Part shown: positions 45,061 through 58,122 of the stretch, in pieces
How the letters are laid out: the number at the start of each line of letters is the position of its first letter
Numbering within the stretch: the stretch's first letter is position 1
Source: Poa pratensis
Taxonomy: Eukaryota; Streptophyta; Magnoliopsida; Poales; Poaceae
Assembly: GCA_947311845.1 (NCBI GenBank)
Contig: CAMZMU010000062.1
Span: forward strand, 45,900,030 to 45,964,029
Direction of reading: 5' to 3'
DNA: 64,000 nt
Made by a program: the position numbers and the translations under genes
The notes under the pieces: model-generated
The model's database searches: none
What the model was told of the DNA's origin: nothing
Seen by the model: the letters and a program-made list of their open reading frames with translations, nothing else

Positions 45061-46822
45061 CAATTGATTACCATTTATTTATGAGGACGTCTAGCCAGCA
45101 ATCGCGTGCTGGTTAGTCTCCCGCAGCAATCGCCAGAAAAGGAAAGCGCACCATCCCGCAAACAACCAAAACGGACGACGCCCCGCACCCGCCCCTGCAA
45201 AACGACAAAAAAGGACAACGACTCGCGATCCCGAGGCCCATACCACGGCGGCCCGCAACTCTGACGCCCACCAAATCCTACGCTATTTCTGCTGCCTTGT
45301 CCCCCTTCCTCCCACGCCAGCTGCCGCCAGATTTCCTCTTGCTTCTTCTTCCCCTCTTCTTCTCCTGCCACCATTGTTGCTGCTCTCTTCTCTGGTTGAT
45401 CTCCAGCAACCATTGTTGGTAGATCTTTGACTGCAACTTCAGAACAATTTGCTGCTGCACCTTCTCTAATCAATTGAGGCCAAAAAGAGTGGGGAAAAAC
45501 AAGGTACGTCTGACCTGCTACTTCCTCCTGTTCTTCTTTTCCTGTTGAATTCAACATGGCACCCATGCAAAAACCAAAAACCCATGAACTGAAGCATGTA
45601 TGGATCTGTTCTTTTGGGGTAGCCTTGCACTTGTGGAACCAGCAACTCATATCCCATCAAGCAACTGAGTGCCAGGAAAGGAATCAACTTACTACTAAAT
45701 TACCTGCAACTCCTACTTAACCCAGGAAACAACTTTGGTACAAATTTTGTGCAACTTAGTGTCATGAAAACAACTTGGTACAAGTTGTTTCCCAGAACAG
45801 GGAGCACCTCAGTACCCCACCAGGAGACAACTTGGTACAATTTGTCTACAACTTAGTGACATGAAAACAAAACTTGATGTTTACCCCCAGATATGCATCA
45901 TTGCCAGAACAGGAAGCAACTCATTAGCATGTTTCATACAAATCTAGTATGAAATGCCAGAAACATGCATCATTGACAAAGAGGAACCAACTCAGCCTGA
46001 AGTTGCAGTGCAACCTACTATAAAATCCTCTGCAACTTAGTACCATTTTACCTGCAACTTGTACCAAAATCCTCTGCAACTTTATTACCATTTACCTACA
46101 ACCCCCGGTGACAAGAAAAACATGTTGATTTTGCCCACCCCTAATGCATCATAGCCAGGAAACAAGGGTACACAGAACTCAGTACCATGTTGCATGCAAT
46201 CTAGTATGAAAAAACTGCCAGGCAAAGGACACAACTCTCAGGAAACAATTGATGTGCAACTTAATTTATTGATGTGCTACTTAGTTCAATGCCAGGAAAA
46301 ACATTGTTGTGACCACCAGGAAAAAATGCATCGTTGACAAGAAGAGGAACACAACTCAGCACCAACTTGCATGCAACCTGTGCCAGAAAAATCAGCAACT
46401 AACAAAATAGAAGATCATAACATACTAAGTACCTGGCATTGGTTGTAAAGAACATGTGTTGCCTGGACAAAAAATACCATGTTTTCTACATAGTTCATAC
46501 GGATTATAAAATGTGCAAACCCCCAGTAGGATGATCTGGGAAGGTTTTTGTTTCCTTGCTGGAATACCAAAATAACCTAGGTACAGTGCTCCCTGCAATT
46601 CGTGCTTCTGCTTCCAAAATCCATCATCCTAACAGAACCAGCCTGCAAAAAAATATAGGAACCATGAGTACTTATGAAACACACAAGGCAAAAAGTTGCA
46701 GGCAACTGAAACACAGATAACAAATGAAAAACAAAAGATTTTACTTTTCATTTGTAACAAGATTTTAGTTTCTCATTTGTTGTGTGCTCTTATTGAGTTG
46801 GTTGCTCCTGATTTTTTTGTAG
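45061..46822. other. Repetitive CAACTT-rich sequence with a leader-like left part
   Basis: 45090-45480 is GC- and CT-rich and looks like a non-coding first exon. From 45700 the words CAACTTGGTACAA, GCAACTTAGTACCA and CCAGGAAACAA recur dozens of times without fixed period. An acceptor-like TTTTTTTGTAG stands at 46822. No domain is recognised. Confidence 0.45.
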
Positions 46823-47284
46823 ATGGTAGACCTAGACCTGAACCAGCCTGCTGAAGATCATTATTATGATGCTGAGCCGCAATTCTGCACACAGCTGCCG
46901 GTGCTGGAGACAGTTGATGAATCACCAGACCCCATTGGCGGAAGGCATGAAGGTTTGGATGATGAAGGTAGCGGAAGGGGGCCGCAACACAATGCTGCCC
47001 CTCAACCGTCTAACCCTAGCATACCAGCTACTACTACTGTCCATGGTTGCTTCCAACTCTCCCTGAACTACAGCGGACAGGCCCCCGATTTGTGTTCCTG
47101 CTCCTGCTCCATTCATTGCATCATGGGGAGCTGCGGATGCTGTCGACCCTTCGTGAAATGCTTCTGGGGAGATGTTGTCGCCCGGCTTGCCACGGTGTAC
47201 AATCCATTTCTGTCTCATTCTATCTTCCGGTGTGTTATGTCCAACAAGATTTTTGGTGTCGCCTGGCTTGCCAAGCTGTCATGA
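46823..47284 (+). other. Possible exon of a transposon-type gene (low confidence)
   Basis: The frame begins MVDLDLNQPAEDHYYDAEPQ directly after TTTGTAG and stays open for 153 codons. Its acidic DLDLNQP start recalls FAR1/MULE-type cereal genes, but the second half is Cys-rich and matches nothing I know. It may be only the first acidic exon of a decayed copy. Confidence 0.3.
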
Positions 47285-47383
47285 TTACGGAAAAAAAGTT
47301 TAGTAACCATTTTGGTGTGAATGAACAATCAATAAAAAAAAGACACATGCTCCATTATAGATGTATCCAAGACAACAGAAAAA

Positions 47384-47600
47384 AAAGACTCACCGCTTGG
47401 ACCTTCTTCCTCTTGCGAGTTGGCTTTCCTGTTTCTGTTGTGCGACCTGCAGCAACGGTTTGGTTCCTTGCAACTCCGCCAGTGGGGTTTTTGCTTGAGC
47501 TGGGCACGGATGGTCCTGTGACTTCAACCCTTGCAGGATCAGGTAAACGCAGGTTGCGTTTCGTCATGTTCTTCTCCAGGGGAAAAGCACCCAAAAACCC
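47384..47600 (-). other. Possible exon, lysine/arginine-rich (low confidence)
   Basis: Minus-strand frame with MTKRNLRLPDPARVEVTGPS and TGKPTRKRKKVQA followed by a good donor CAAGCG|GTGAGT. This could be a basic C-terminal exon of the same transposon-type family, opposite to the frame at 46823. No continuation established. Confidence 0.25.
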
Positions 47601-48027
47601 ATGTTATCCAGATATATAAAAAAGAGAAAACTTAGACCCCCTTCTGCAAACTAAAGATTGCATGCTAGTGAAAATCCAGTAAACATAGTTGGTACTACAA
47701 CTTAGTAAACCATAGTAATACCTGTTAAGCAACTAACTTAAAAAAACTCCATGCATTTAACATGTAAAAAAATCTTCTTGATAAAACATGGCAGGCATGG
47801 GTTTTGGGCTTAAAAATCTCAAAAGGGCTGCCAGCCCAAAACAAAACAACAGTTCTCATGCTCCACAACTAAAAAACTCTAGGTCTTCAATTTACCATCC
47901 TATGTGAAAACTGGCCTACAAGTTCTGATGTGCAACTTACCACAACTTATAAATATGAACGCCATATATCAAAAGGACAACTTATTCCACAAAAATGTTT
48001 ACTACATAAACTTACTGCAACTTGTTA

Positions 48028-48485
48028 ATGCTCTTCAACTTAGTACTACTAATCTCCAACTTAGCAGTCAAAAGATCTCTGCAACTTACTAGTACTAAAA
48101 AAACCTACAGCACAAGCATCATTGAGTTTGCTACGTTTGCCCAGAAAAACTGCTACTCTGCAACTCAGTGGTCACTGCTAATGCTCTTCAACTTAGCACT
48201 ACTAATCTCCAACTTAGCAGTCAAAAGATCTCTGCAACTTACTAGTACTAAAAAAACCTACAGCACAAGCATCATTGAGTTTGCTACGTTTGCCCAGAAA
48301 AACTGCTACTCTGCAACTCAGTGGTCACTGCTAATGCTCTTCAACTTAGTACTACTAATCTGCAACTTAGCAGTCAAAGATCTCTGCAACTTACTAGTGC
48401 TAAAAAAAACCTACAGCACAGGCATCATTGAGTTTGCTACGTTTGCCCAAAAAAACTGCTACTCTGCAACTCGGTGGTCGCTGCT
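48028..48485. repeat. 153-bp tandem repeat, three copies
   Basis: Units start with ATGCTCTTCAACTTAG at 48028, 48181 and 48334 and end with GCAACTC(A/G)GTGGTC. Copies 1 and 2 are nearly identical; copy 3 has several changes. The unit is built from the same CAACTT words as the surrounding DNA. Confidence 0.9.
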
Positions 48486-51400
48486 AATGCATAAAAAATA
48501 GGGTGTGGCGTAACTTCAACTGCTGGTGCTCTGCAACCTAGCAGTCACGCTCACCAAAAAAGCTCTGGAACTTGCTACTGCTGTTCTGCAACATAGGCAT
48601 CGTAGAGCGTTTGCAGATTCGTGCTCAAACCGGAGGATCGAGCGTGCGTACGTCTCGTCGTCGATACCAGCGCCGAATTCACCGCCGCTCGCTGTCCACC
48701 CACATATCCAGCCGGATTCGCCCATGTCGCCTCCCTCGAGCGCGGAAGCCCTCCCGGAGCAGATCTCGCCCACCCACACGCGGGATTGAACCTCGCCGCG
48801 CAGACCGCCGTGGATCCGATATCCTGCGCTGAGCTCTCCGCCCCGCACGCCGCACTCCACGCAGTTGCCCCCTGCGCAGCAACTCCGCCTCACGCGCGGG
48901 GCTCGGTCTCCCCCCGCTCCTCGAGCTAGCAAACCCACGCCGCGCTCCTCGCGGTCGCCGCCGAGCTCGCCGCGCTCCTCGTCCTCGACGGATTTGGCGA
49001 ATCGCCGGGGAGAGCTAACCCTAATCGCCGGGGAGGGGAATGAAAATGTCGGTGAAGAGAGGAGAGAGACACGGGCGCGACCCCTCGGTGTTCAAACGAA
49101 GCTTCCCGTTGCCACGTGCGTGTGGGACCCACGTGGCGCCCAGGTGGAAAATGGTCGGAACAGTCAGAGGAGACGCGCAGCGGCAGGGACGCCACGATCG
49201 TGATCGGACGGCGCAGGAGTGATTGCTCGGGAAGACACGGTAGCAGCCGTGCATTCTTTAGCATTTGGGATATTATAATTGTTGATGTTCCATTATACAG
49301 TACTTTTTATGTAATCTATACGTCGTGTATTTAGGAACGGATGGAGTACATATATTGTTGAGAATTTACATTTCCAGCTACAAATACGTAGTGCACGATT
49401 AATCATGAGCAAGCAAGCAAGCATACCCCTTCTCACCAAGTAACCCTGCTTCCCGAGCGAGCTATACGCCTAGTATACCCTAAGCCTGCCAGCTTATCAT
49501 AAAGCTCACAGCAATCTGCGTTAGAACAACGCAGCGATCGATCAAAGCTACTACAGGCAGGGTCCCGGCCGCGAGCGTTTCCGTGCAGTCGATGATCCAA
49601 CGTACGCAGGCATGCATGCAGACAAGTGGCTGCCCGTCGGGCGTCGGCGTCCTCCTCCTCGCGGTCGGCGCCGACGATCGCGTCCACGCCAAGAAGGCCA
49701 CATCAGCTTGCGCGAGGCCGGCACACGGCCGAGGCGCGCGTCATGCCGCCGTGGCGTGGCTTTCGGTTCAGTGACTGGACGACAAAGCTCACCAGCTCCC
49801 GCGGCCTGCGCGCCGATGGACGGACGCGGCGGTGCGGCGGGGTACAGGCTACCGCGGTGCAGTGTGGGCGATCTCCGGTAACTTCCAGGCACACGCACTC
49901 CTGCGACGCCGCGGCAGTTCGCATGCAGTCCCATCTGGAGGTCATCTCGTCTGGACGCAGCGGCAGCACCGGCCGTCGGGTTGCAGTACGCGCGCGGGCG
50001 CGATGGATTTACGTGCGCGTGTCTGCGTTATCAATGGCGTCGTCTGTTCGCGTGGTGCTCGTCCCATGCGGGAGCCGTGGCGTAGGCTAGAAAACTGTAG
50101 CGTCTCGTCGGTGGTACTCTTCCGAGTTCTGAATATATACATACCAGTATCGAAGGAGCGTGGCGTTTATGAGCTCGGGAGCATTTTTATACTCCTGGGA
50201 ATGAACGTCAAATCCGTTAAATAAAGAGCAAAATTTAAAACAAAAATCATTTTTTTAATATGGCACTTAGTGGTATTTCACAAATCTGCAAAGTTTGCGT
50301 AGAAAACACATATGGCATGCTCCGAGAAGTAAATAACAAATACAGTGCTCTAAGTCTCTAAGAAGCGATGATTCGAGCATCAAATTTATCCTTTTCACAC
50401 ATACCACAAGAAAAGTTCTTTTTTCATACAAAAATATTTAATTTATGCCTCTATGACATGGACATGTACACATGTTAAAAATTAAATTTTTAGACATTTT
50501 AAATTCCTTGTTTTATTTTGGTATTATTGCTGCTATTTTCAAAAAGGTTAATGAAACGTCTTCGGATCCTTTAACACACCAGTGATATTGTGGAGCGCGA
50601 CTAGCTGGTTGTCACCCGCGTGCCAAGAAGGCTCTCAACTATTACTTTCCTCCATCCAAACATTGGATGTCATCATTTTCCATATCACTGACACATGCGA
50701 TACACCGTGAATCAAGTTTTAATTATTTTGTATTTATTGAAACATTTAGAACTTTCAGAAATTGTTAGGACTTCCGAGAATTGTGGGAACATATGAAGTT
50801 TCAAATACTACAATCAAATATAAACTTTTATCATATATTACGTACAAAAAAACATGAAAAATTCAAAAACATATGAACTCCTGAAATTTTCATATATACT
50901 TCTGGAAAATATATCATCAACTTGCAAGGAAATCCACTAGAAATGAAGGAAGATCCCTCAAAAAATCTAGATCTAGCGTTGGCCTACCTCCTTCGCTTAC
51001 AACATCGAGGGTTGTGCGTGGGCCGAGCATTTTTTCAGCGGCAACACAAACCTCTGGAACATACCTACATCCCATGCATGAGAAGGCAGCGGCATCGCTC
51101 TGGTGCAGACCTAAGACCATAATCGCATGGCGGTGGTGAGCTTTTTTTAGGGTGTGGGGGGGGAAGAGATAGAGAGAATGAAAGGAAGGGGGCAAGATCC
51201 CCCTAAAGAGAGGAATGTGATCGAAAGAAGCACCGTGTGGCGCATGTTTAGAAAGTGAGCAGAACCACATGTGCCCACCAGGGCTCCGGGTCTAAGAGGG
51301 ATATATAGCCGTTGTAGCGTGCTCGACCGACTACACATGGTGGCAAATCTATGATGGGATCACGATGTAGTGTGTCAGCCTCACACGGTGATGGTGACTA

Positions 51401-52881
51401 GCTCACGGTGCCGGATGGTCAACGTCGACGACGCCATCGGCGACGACACTTGATCAAGCAGGAAGAAGAATATGGCAGGTCGAACGGGCACACGAGAGTA
51501 CAAAAGGAAACATACATGTTGAGCAGGCTTTGCCAGTACGAATCATGGTAAAAAAATAGCGCGCTATAGTGTCATTAGGAACTATGTTTTGCTACATGAA
51601 ATGCGTGAACAAATGATAGTGGATTTTAAGGGCTGCACATTTTTTTACCTTGGAGAGAATAGGAAAGGGAACGGCGTTAGTTAGGGTCCGAATAGAGTAA
51701 AGGAAAGGGCGGGAGGAAAAAACCACCAGGCCCGTAATACTGCTATCGACTGCACAGTCCCGGGCTGATCAGGTTCAACCAAACAACAGCCCGGCCCAGG
51801 CCTCGGGAGCATGAAGCGCTGCGTCCGTGGCCCGCCATTTTCTCCTCCGCTTTGGCCTACGGTGCTCCACTGCTCCACAATAAAAAAGAAGAAAAAAAAA
51901 GTATCGAGAGAGAGGCTTGGAGCCGGAGACGTGGAACATTGTCGCGGGCAGCATCCACCCACCTCTATCCAATCCTCCCAGGCCACGGTCGCCCGCGCTC
52001 GCCGCCGACGACCACGTGCCCTTCCGCCGACCGTGGCAGCGTGATCTTCTGCACGACGCTGTTGACTTCCCGTCTCGGTTAAAAATAAGCCCCGCTTGTC
52101 GGAACTCAGTGCTGTGTGGTATTTCCTTGCGTGACAAAATCTGAAACCAAATGCAGCCTGAACTGGATTCCTCCTCTGCAGTTCCACCATAAACTTTCTC
52201 TTTCATCAGTAACAAAAAGAGTTGGAGTATTGCAAGATTATTGCGTTCATCCTGCACCCGAAAGAACCCAACAAAGAGGTCGCTGTTGATGTGATCATGG
52301 CGTGGAGGAGTGAAGATGCTGGATTCCTCCGTAGGATGCCAACCCTTTCTGGATAAAAGTTTTCGTTTGGTTGGGGCCTACCGTACGGTACCATTACGGG
52401 ACCACAATAACCGGAGTATTGGCATCAGAGAAGGGGAGCTGCGGCGGGGCCGGACTGCCGGAGCATATCCTCGCCGCTGCCCTTCTCCCTCCAAACGCAG
52501 CGCCCGGAAAGCGACGCCGACGACGGTAACCCCACTCTAGCTTCTTCCCTTCCGCGCCGCATTAATAGAGCTCAGCGACCGCCAGCCGTTCCGGCCCCCC
52601 TCCAGCTCCATCCAATTCCAATCTTGCCCAAAATCTCTTTTCTTTCTAGCCATTTCGAGCTCGAGCCGCCGCGGAGGTAACAATCCTCCCACTAATTTCG
52701 CTTCTTCCTCTTTCCAACTCTTGTTCTGCTCACGCGTCCCCAAATCGAAGCTGGGCGCCGCCGCAGACTTTTCTTTTCCTGCATTTGGATGCCACCAAGG
52801 GTTCCGCACCCAGCTCGTCAAGCTGCTTCCTAGTCCTTCGTGTTTGTCTCATGATAGTAGCTTGGATGTGCCTGCAGGTTC
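48486..52881. other. Intergenic DNA left of the lipase gene
   Basis: 48560-49200 is GC-rich with leader-like character on the minus strand. 49550-50090 is another GC-rich island with open frames on both strands and no domains. 50220-50900 is AT-rich. 50920-51300 and 51660-52200 contain unassigned mixed sequence. 52440-52881 is a probable lipase promoter and leader with GC-rich and CT-rich blocks. A decayed MITE end (TTTAGGAACGGATGGAGTA) lies near 49330. Confidence 0.4.
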
Positions 52882-53496
52882 ATGGAGAGATGGAGGCGGG
52901 TCAGTGTGGTGGCTGCTCTGGCGCTCCTGCTGCTCCCCGCCTGTCATGGAAGAGGTAGTTTCATGCGATTTCTTTGGCTTCAGTTTCCCCAAAACATTAT
53001 TCTTGTTGGAGATTATTACTGTTCTAAGTTCGCCTCGAATGGGTTCCAAGACCCCGTTAACTTCATCCGTAGAAATCAAGCTGTTTGTTGTGTACTTACC
53101 GAATGCTGTGTTTGATGAAAGCAAGCATCATCGCATACGTAGATGTTTGAAAATGTGTAATCATGTAGAGAGAAATTGGGGTTGCTTGTTAGGAGTACAT
53201 TGTTCAACAACTGGGACCATCTTTCTTTAGATAACAACTGGGACTAATTGACTGCACTTATTGCTATGGTTGGGGGAGTATATGGGAGTATGCCCAAACA
53301 TTTTGAAGATTTTATGTTATCTTTGTGTAGAACGAGAAGGAAATTAGGTGGCTGGTAGTAGTTGGAACTTACCTGGTACCTTAATATACAATGAAGTTCT
53401 GGTTGCATGGTTATGGTTGGTGACCTTCAGAAAATAACAAGGTTGAATAAATAAGAATGAGGGATAAACTATGAGTCTATGAAAGGAAGGGAAGAA

Positions 53497-53833
53497 ACAT
53501 TACATTCTTTTGGGCTTGACTTTCTCTGAGGATTCTTCTATTACACGGGCTCACGGCTTGGTGGATCTGGAGGCACCGTAACGCGGTCATCTTCGATGCC
53601 CCGCAGCAGCACAGCCCGATATCTGCCGGTTGTTCTCTACTATCCGTGCGGAAGCCCGTGATTGGGCAACGGCGGGTGTGAAGGGGCTTGCGGAGCTGCT
53701 CCCGGTGGGACCTAGTTCTTAGGGGCATCGTGTTGTAATCTCGGGTGTCGCTCTTTCTTGGGCTTCCACAAAACTCCTTTTTTATCAATGCATGGAGACG
53801 CAAAGCTTTTGCGTTTTCTCAAAAACAAAAAAA
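53497..53833 (+). mobile_element. LINE 3' fragment in the first lipase intron
   Basis: Contains APRNAVIFDAPQQ, like the WKHRNAVIFD motif near the C-terminus of plant LINE reverse-transcriptase proteins. It then has TTGTAATCTCGGGTGTCGCT, TCAATGCATGGAGACGCAAA and a short A-rich tail. The rest of the element is absent and no clear target duplication was found. Confidence 0.6.
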
Positions 53834-54886
53834 AGTATGTGGGCAACATAAGGCAATTATCTTAATATTCATGATGCCCCACATTGATTTTGGGCTATCA
53901 TAGCATTGCATTATTTTCAGTGATTCACGTATCTATCTCATTCAAGTTGTAGATTCTGTAATTTTGTAGATGTTGGTTTAAGAATTAAGATACTTAAACT
54001 TAAATTGGCAAAATAGAAGCATCCATGTCCTTTTAGCTTGGCAGTCACCCGTACAAGCTTAACCATTCTCGGTATTAGTAGTAGTTTATCCTACAGATAT
54101 ATCTATACAACATAATTAAACTGAGGGTACGTTGTATTACAGATAAACTCTAATTTATTGAACTTGTTTAGACTCTTAGCTGTTTTTGTTAGGCTAAGTT
54201 TCTCCCATAACCTTCAGTTAGCACACACTGACAGTGGACATGAATTTACACCAGAAGGAAGTACTGGCTCGAAGAGTAAGCTTGCGCTTAAAGCTGCCAT
54301 AAGCTACCAATCCAAGAAGGGTCATAGTCACTTCTTCTATAAGGTTGAGACCAGTGAAGAAGCTGAATGTGACTTCCCCTCACCTCTGGATATACATGGG
54401 CTTAATCACCTAACCTAAGCTGTCCCAGACAGTGCTGGAATCGTTTATCGTATTTCCTTTCCGTTTTTGAAATGGTTTTTTCTTGGCATAAACGATTGTC
54501 CGTCTGCTGTGTATCTTCTTATATCTGAAATTGATCTTCAGTATTTGTGTTCAAGTTTGCACCATTTAATATGACAATAAACCAACTGTTTTCATTTTCG
54601 CAGAGCTCTCTGTCCAGAATCATGATCAGAGTCGTATCTATGATCATACTCTCGCTAAGACCCTCGTGGAATATGCTTCAGCTGTAAGTTAAACCTATGC
54701 TCATTATTGCATCACAAGCGCGTCATGCTTTTTAAATGGATCTTTAGTTTATCTTTGTCTTTTAACCTCACAAGTCAAAGGAACTGAACACTGTCTGTGG
54801 TATCATGTATAATAAACTTAAGCCAATGGTCATCTGTTGTCACCAGGTGTATATGACAGATTTGACAGCTTTGTATACATGGACGT

Positions 54887-55061
54887 TGTATAATTATGAG
54901 ATTGGCGGAATTGGTGGATGTCTTATTGAGCCTCATGGGCGAGTATATATAGGCGTACAAGGGACCGACTTGGAGTACAAGACAAGTTAGGCATCATACG
55001 GAAACAGATCCTATCTCTATCTATACTACCATAACGGTGACACGTATGCCATACTCTAACA
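54887..55061 (-). repeat. 3' LTR of the non-autonomous element
   Basis: Matches 57032-57206 except TGTATAAT versus TGTAGAAT at the start. Confidence 0.9.
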
Positions 55062-57031
55062 TCCCCCCGCAGTCGTAGCGGTAGCGTCGTGAACAACTGG
55101 AACGTCGCGGACGGTCAGACTGGAGAGAAACCGAAGTAGACCAGTGGGCTGACATCCCCCCGTAGTAGGAGCGGGAACGTCGTGGACGGTGTCGCGACGC
55201 AGATGCTTGGACTGTAGAGGAAGCTGATGAGTGCTCATGCGAGGTGGTAGCCCTTTGTGCCGATGTCGAGGGAGCCGAGAGCGTTGGGCGGTGCAGCCTT
55301 GGTCGGGGTAGCCGTGCGAGAGGTTGCCGTGGTCGATGTCGTGGTCGGGGTTGCCGGTGTCGAGGTAGACGCAGAAGAAGCCGCTTGCGCATAGTACGCG
55401 AGGAGAGTGACGGGGACGCGTCGAGGCAGTCGTCGAGGATGCCGATGCCGGAGACGATGCAGTCGAGCCGTGGAGGACGAGGTGCGGCCATTGTTTTGCC
55501 GGAACAAGGCGCACGTCGGGGACGAAGGCATACGCCGGCTTTGCCAGAGCCGAGTACGCATAGAAGAAATCGGTGACGTGGTCGAGGCAGTCGTAGAGGA
55601 GGAAGTCGATGCCGAAGACTTGTCGAGGCCGATGTAGACGAGGCGCCGACCCAGGCTTGCCAAACCCGGGGACACGTCGGGGACGAAGGCACGCACCGGT
55701 ATTGCCAGTACCGTGCATGCGGGGGCAGGGACCACCGTGAACCATACGCCAGCGTCAGAGAGACTAGCAGAGGAGGCCTCCTGAACGGTTGCGAGTCGCA
55801 GAGCGACGTAGAGGGAGAGATGTCGATGCAGTCCGCGGTTGTCGGAGTAGACGTAGTCGGGGACGGGGATGATGACGCTGGCAACGAGGTCGTGGTGGAC
55901 GAAGATGTAGAAGGCGGCAAAGGCAGCGGCGGCCTGGAGAGGCCATGCTGGACGCCTGGACGAGGGGTGGTCGGCGGGACCTGCGACGGCCTGAAGTGGC
56001 CATGCAGGTTACCTGTAGATGGCGGCGGCGTTACTCGAAGTAGGCGAGGAAGAACCCGGCGGCTTGACGAAGACCATGCGCGGACGGTGGCGTTCCCGCG
56101 CCTAGGGAGGCGGCGCGGCGCATACCACGTAGAGTCGACGCGCGGGGACGGCGAAGTGGACCTCGTGCCGCGGCGCTACGGCCCGAAGGGGCGACGCAGC
56201 AGCAGTGCGCGGGTCGGGGCGACGACGGGTGTCGCCAGCGGCGTACACGCCTGGGAAGGCGCGTTGGCTGCCGGCAACATGGACCAATGGCGGCGGCGCG
56301 GCGGCCCGAAGGGGCGACGCGGCGGCAGCCTGTAGCTCGAACGGTGGTAGGCGCGTGCTCGGGGACGTGCTTGGCGGTGCAGGCGCGCGATCGGTTGATC
56401 AGACCGACGCAGCGCGGAACGCGCCATGGCGGCGACGACGACGCGCAGATCGGAGTCGATGGCGAAGTTGTCGGTGAAGTCCCGGTCGATGACGGCGAAG
56501 ACGAACCGGCGGTGGAGACCTTGCAAGCGAGAGAAGCCGGCGGCGACGCGTCGAGGCGTCCCTTGGACGGCGCGTCCGGCCTTGCTGCGCGGTCGGTGAA
56601 GACGAGCCGGTCGGTGCGGAGTCGGCGCCGGTGAGTCGGCCGCGGTAGCCGGCTGGAAGGAGCCGGCCGGTGCGGAGTCGACGCCGGCGAGTCGCCCGCG
56701 GTAGCCGGCTGTTGAGGAGCGGGCCGGTGCAGGTCGATGCCGTTGTCGGAGTAGAGGCGCGAGGACGACGGGCGGTGGGCGACGCAATCCGATCGATGAT
56801 CGGCAAACCAAAAAAGAAAACGCCGATCGAGTGACCGGCGGAGAAAAGAAAACCGATCTAAAGATCGAAAAAAAAAGACTCTATGGCAGCCGATCAACCG
56901 ACCGGTGGACGAACCCTAGGTACGGGCGGCGCGGCCCCCGGCGGAGATCATGGAGATCGACCTCCCCGGGGGCGGCGCGGTGCGGAAGCGCGGCGGCGGC
57001 GGCTAGGTCAGATCGTGCCGCTCTGATACCA

Positions 57032-57206
57032 TGTAGAATTATGAGATTGGCGGAATTGGTGGATGTCTTATTGAGCCTCATGGGCGAGTATATATAGGCG
57101 TACAAGGGACCGACTTGGAGTACAAGACAAGTTAGGCATCATACGGAAACAGATCCTATCTCTATCTATACTACCATAACGGTGACACGTATGCCATACT
57201 CTAACA
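57032..57206 (-). repeat. 5' LTR of the non-autonomous element
   Basis: Adjoins the primer-binding site at 57020-57031 and is followed on the plus strand by the GACGT duplication. Confidence 0.9.
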
Positions 57207-57929
57207 GACGTGCTCGAGATGCAATGACTTGACTCAAGTAAGAAACCTTCAATCTGTTCTCTTCCATTCATATTTATTTGAAGGGTGCTTATTCGTCTCC
57301 CTGGAACTGTAACTCTTCAAACGTTAAAGGATGCATGCTTAACGGTTAACAATTACTGGGCATTGGGTGCAGCAGCCCTTCAGCTATTCAGATTTTAGGA
57401 CCTGTCTTTTACCCTTTAACGGATTGTACAAGTATTTTACTTTGTTTCTCTCTTTAAACTTTTTTATTTGACATGTCGAGTAAAAAATTACTAGCGTAGT
57501 AGTGTTTGATTATATGTTTACCTATTTCTGAAATAGGACTTCGAGATGAGGTCTCTAATTGTTGATGTGGGGAAGTGCTTGCAGGTTCGTATCTTAACAT
57601 ATTTCTAGTTAACTTGACATGAATTTCCATGAAATAGTTATAGGGATATTTCTTATCAAGTGAGCTAACATTGCCTTTTTTTTCCTGCCATTCTATTGGT
57701 GAGCAATGTAACAGGCATTTGTCGGTGTAGATCACAATCTGAATGCCATAATAGTTGCAATAAGAGGGACTCAAGAGAACAGGTACTGACGAAATTGCAT
57801 GATTTCTTGATTTCATGTGTGATTTATGTTTAGTTTTTGCTTGGTCAGTGTACAGAATTGGATTGAGGACTTGATATGGAAGCAGCTTGACATAAGCTAT
57901 CCAAACATGCCAAATGCAAAGGTTATTAC

Positions 57930-58058
57930 TGTTAGGAATAAGCAACTTGTATTCCACGGGGGCCAAAGGCCACAATATATAGTACATGTACAGGTGTAAA
58001 TATGCAGGGAGCCCCCTATCTAATAGGGAAACTACAATATACAAATATCTCTCTAACA
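57930..58058 (-). repeat. 3' LTR of the Copia element
   Basis: 129 bp. It matches 62333-62462 apart from one missing G and two substitutions. Confidence 0.9.
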
Positions 58059-58122
58059 CCCCCCTCAAACTCATGGTGGATCCACAACACTGAGTTTGGA
58101 GAGGAAAAATCTATGCTGTGCT

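Larger units (their letters stand above)
54887..57206 (-). mobile_element. Non-autonomous LTR retroelement (2.3 kb) inside a lipase exon
   Basis: 175-bp LTRs at 54887-55061 and 57032-57206 begin TGTA and end CTCTAACA and differ by one visible base. The target duplication GACGT occurs at 54882-54886 and 57207-57211. On the minus strand the primer site TGGTATCAGAGC (57020-57031, initiator Met tRNA) adjoins the 5' LTR, and a GCGGGGGGA purine tract adjoins the 3' LTR. The 1.97-kb interior is GC-rich with long open frames on both strands but no gag, protease, integrase or RT motif, so it depended on another element. Confidence 0.9.

Noticed and set aside
49551..50090. GC-rich open frames on both strands
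   Set aside because: Compositional; no conserved protein motif could be named on either strand.
54158..54418. 86-codon forward frame in the first lipase intron
   Set aside because: No homology recognised, and the lipase frame joins 52954 directly to 54604 in phase without it.
56031..56897. 288-codon reverse frame within the 2.3-kb LTR element
   Set aside because: Starts near the leader, is Pro/Ser/Arg low-complexity, and overlaps other equally long frames; no gag or pol motif.
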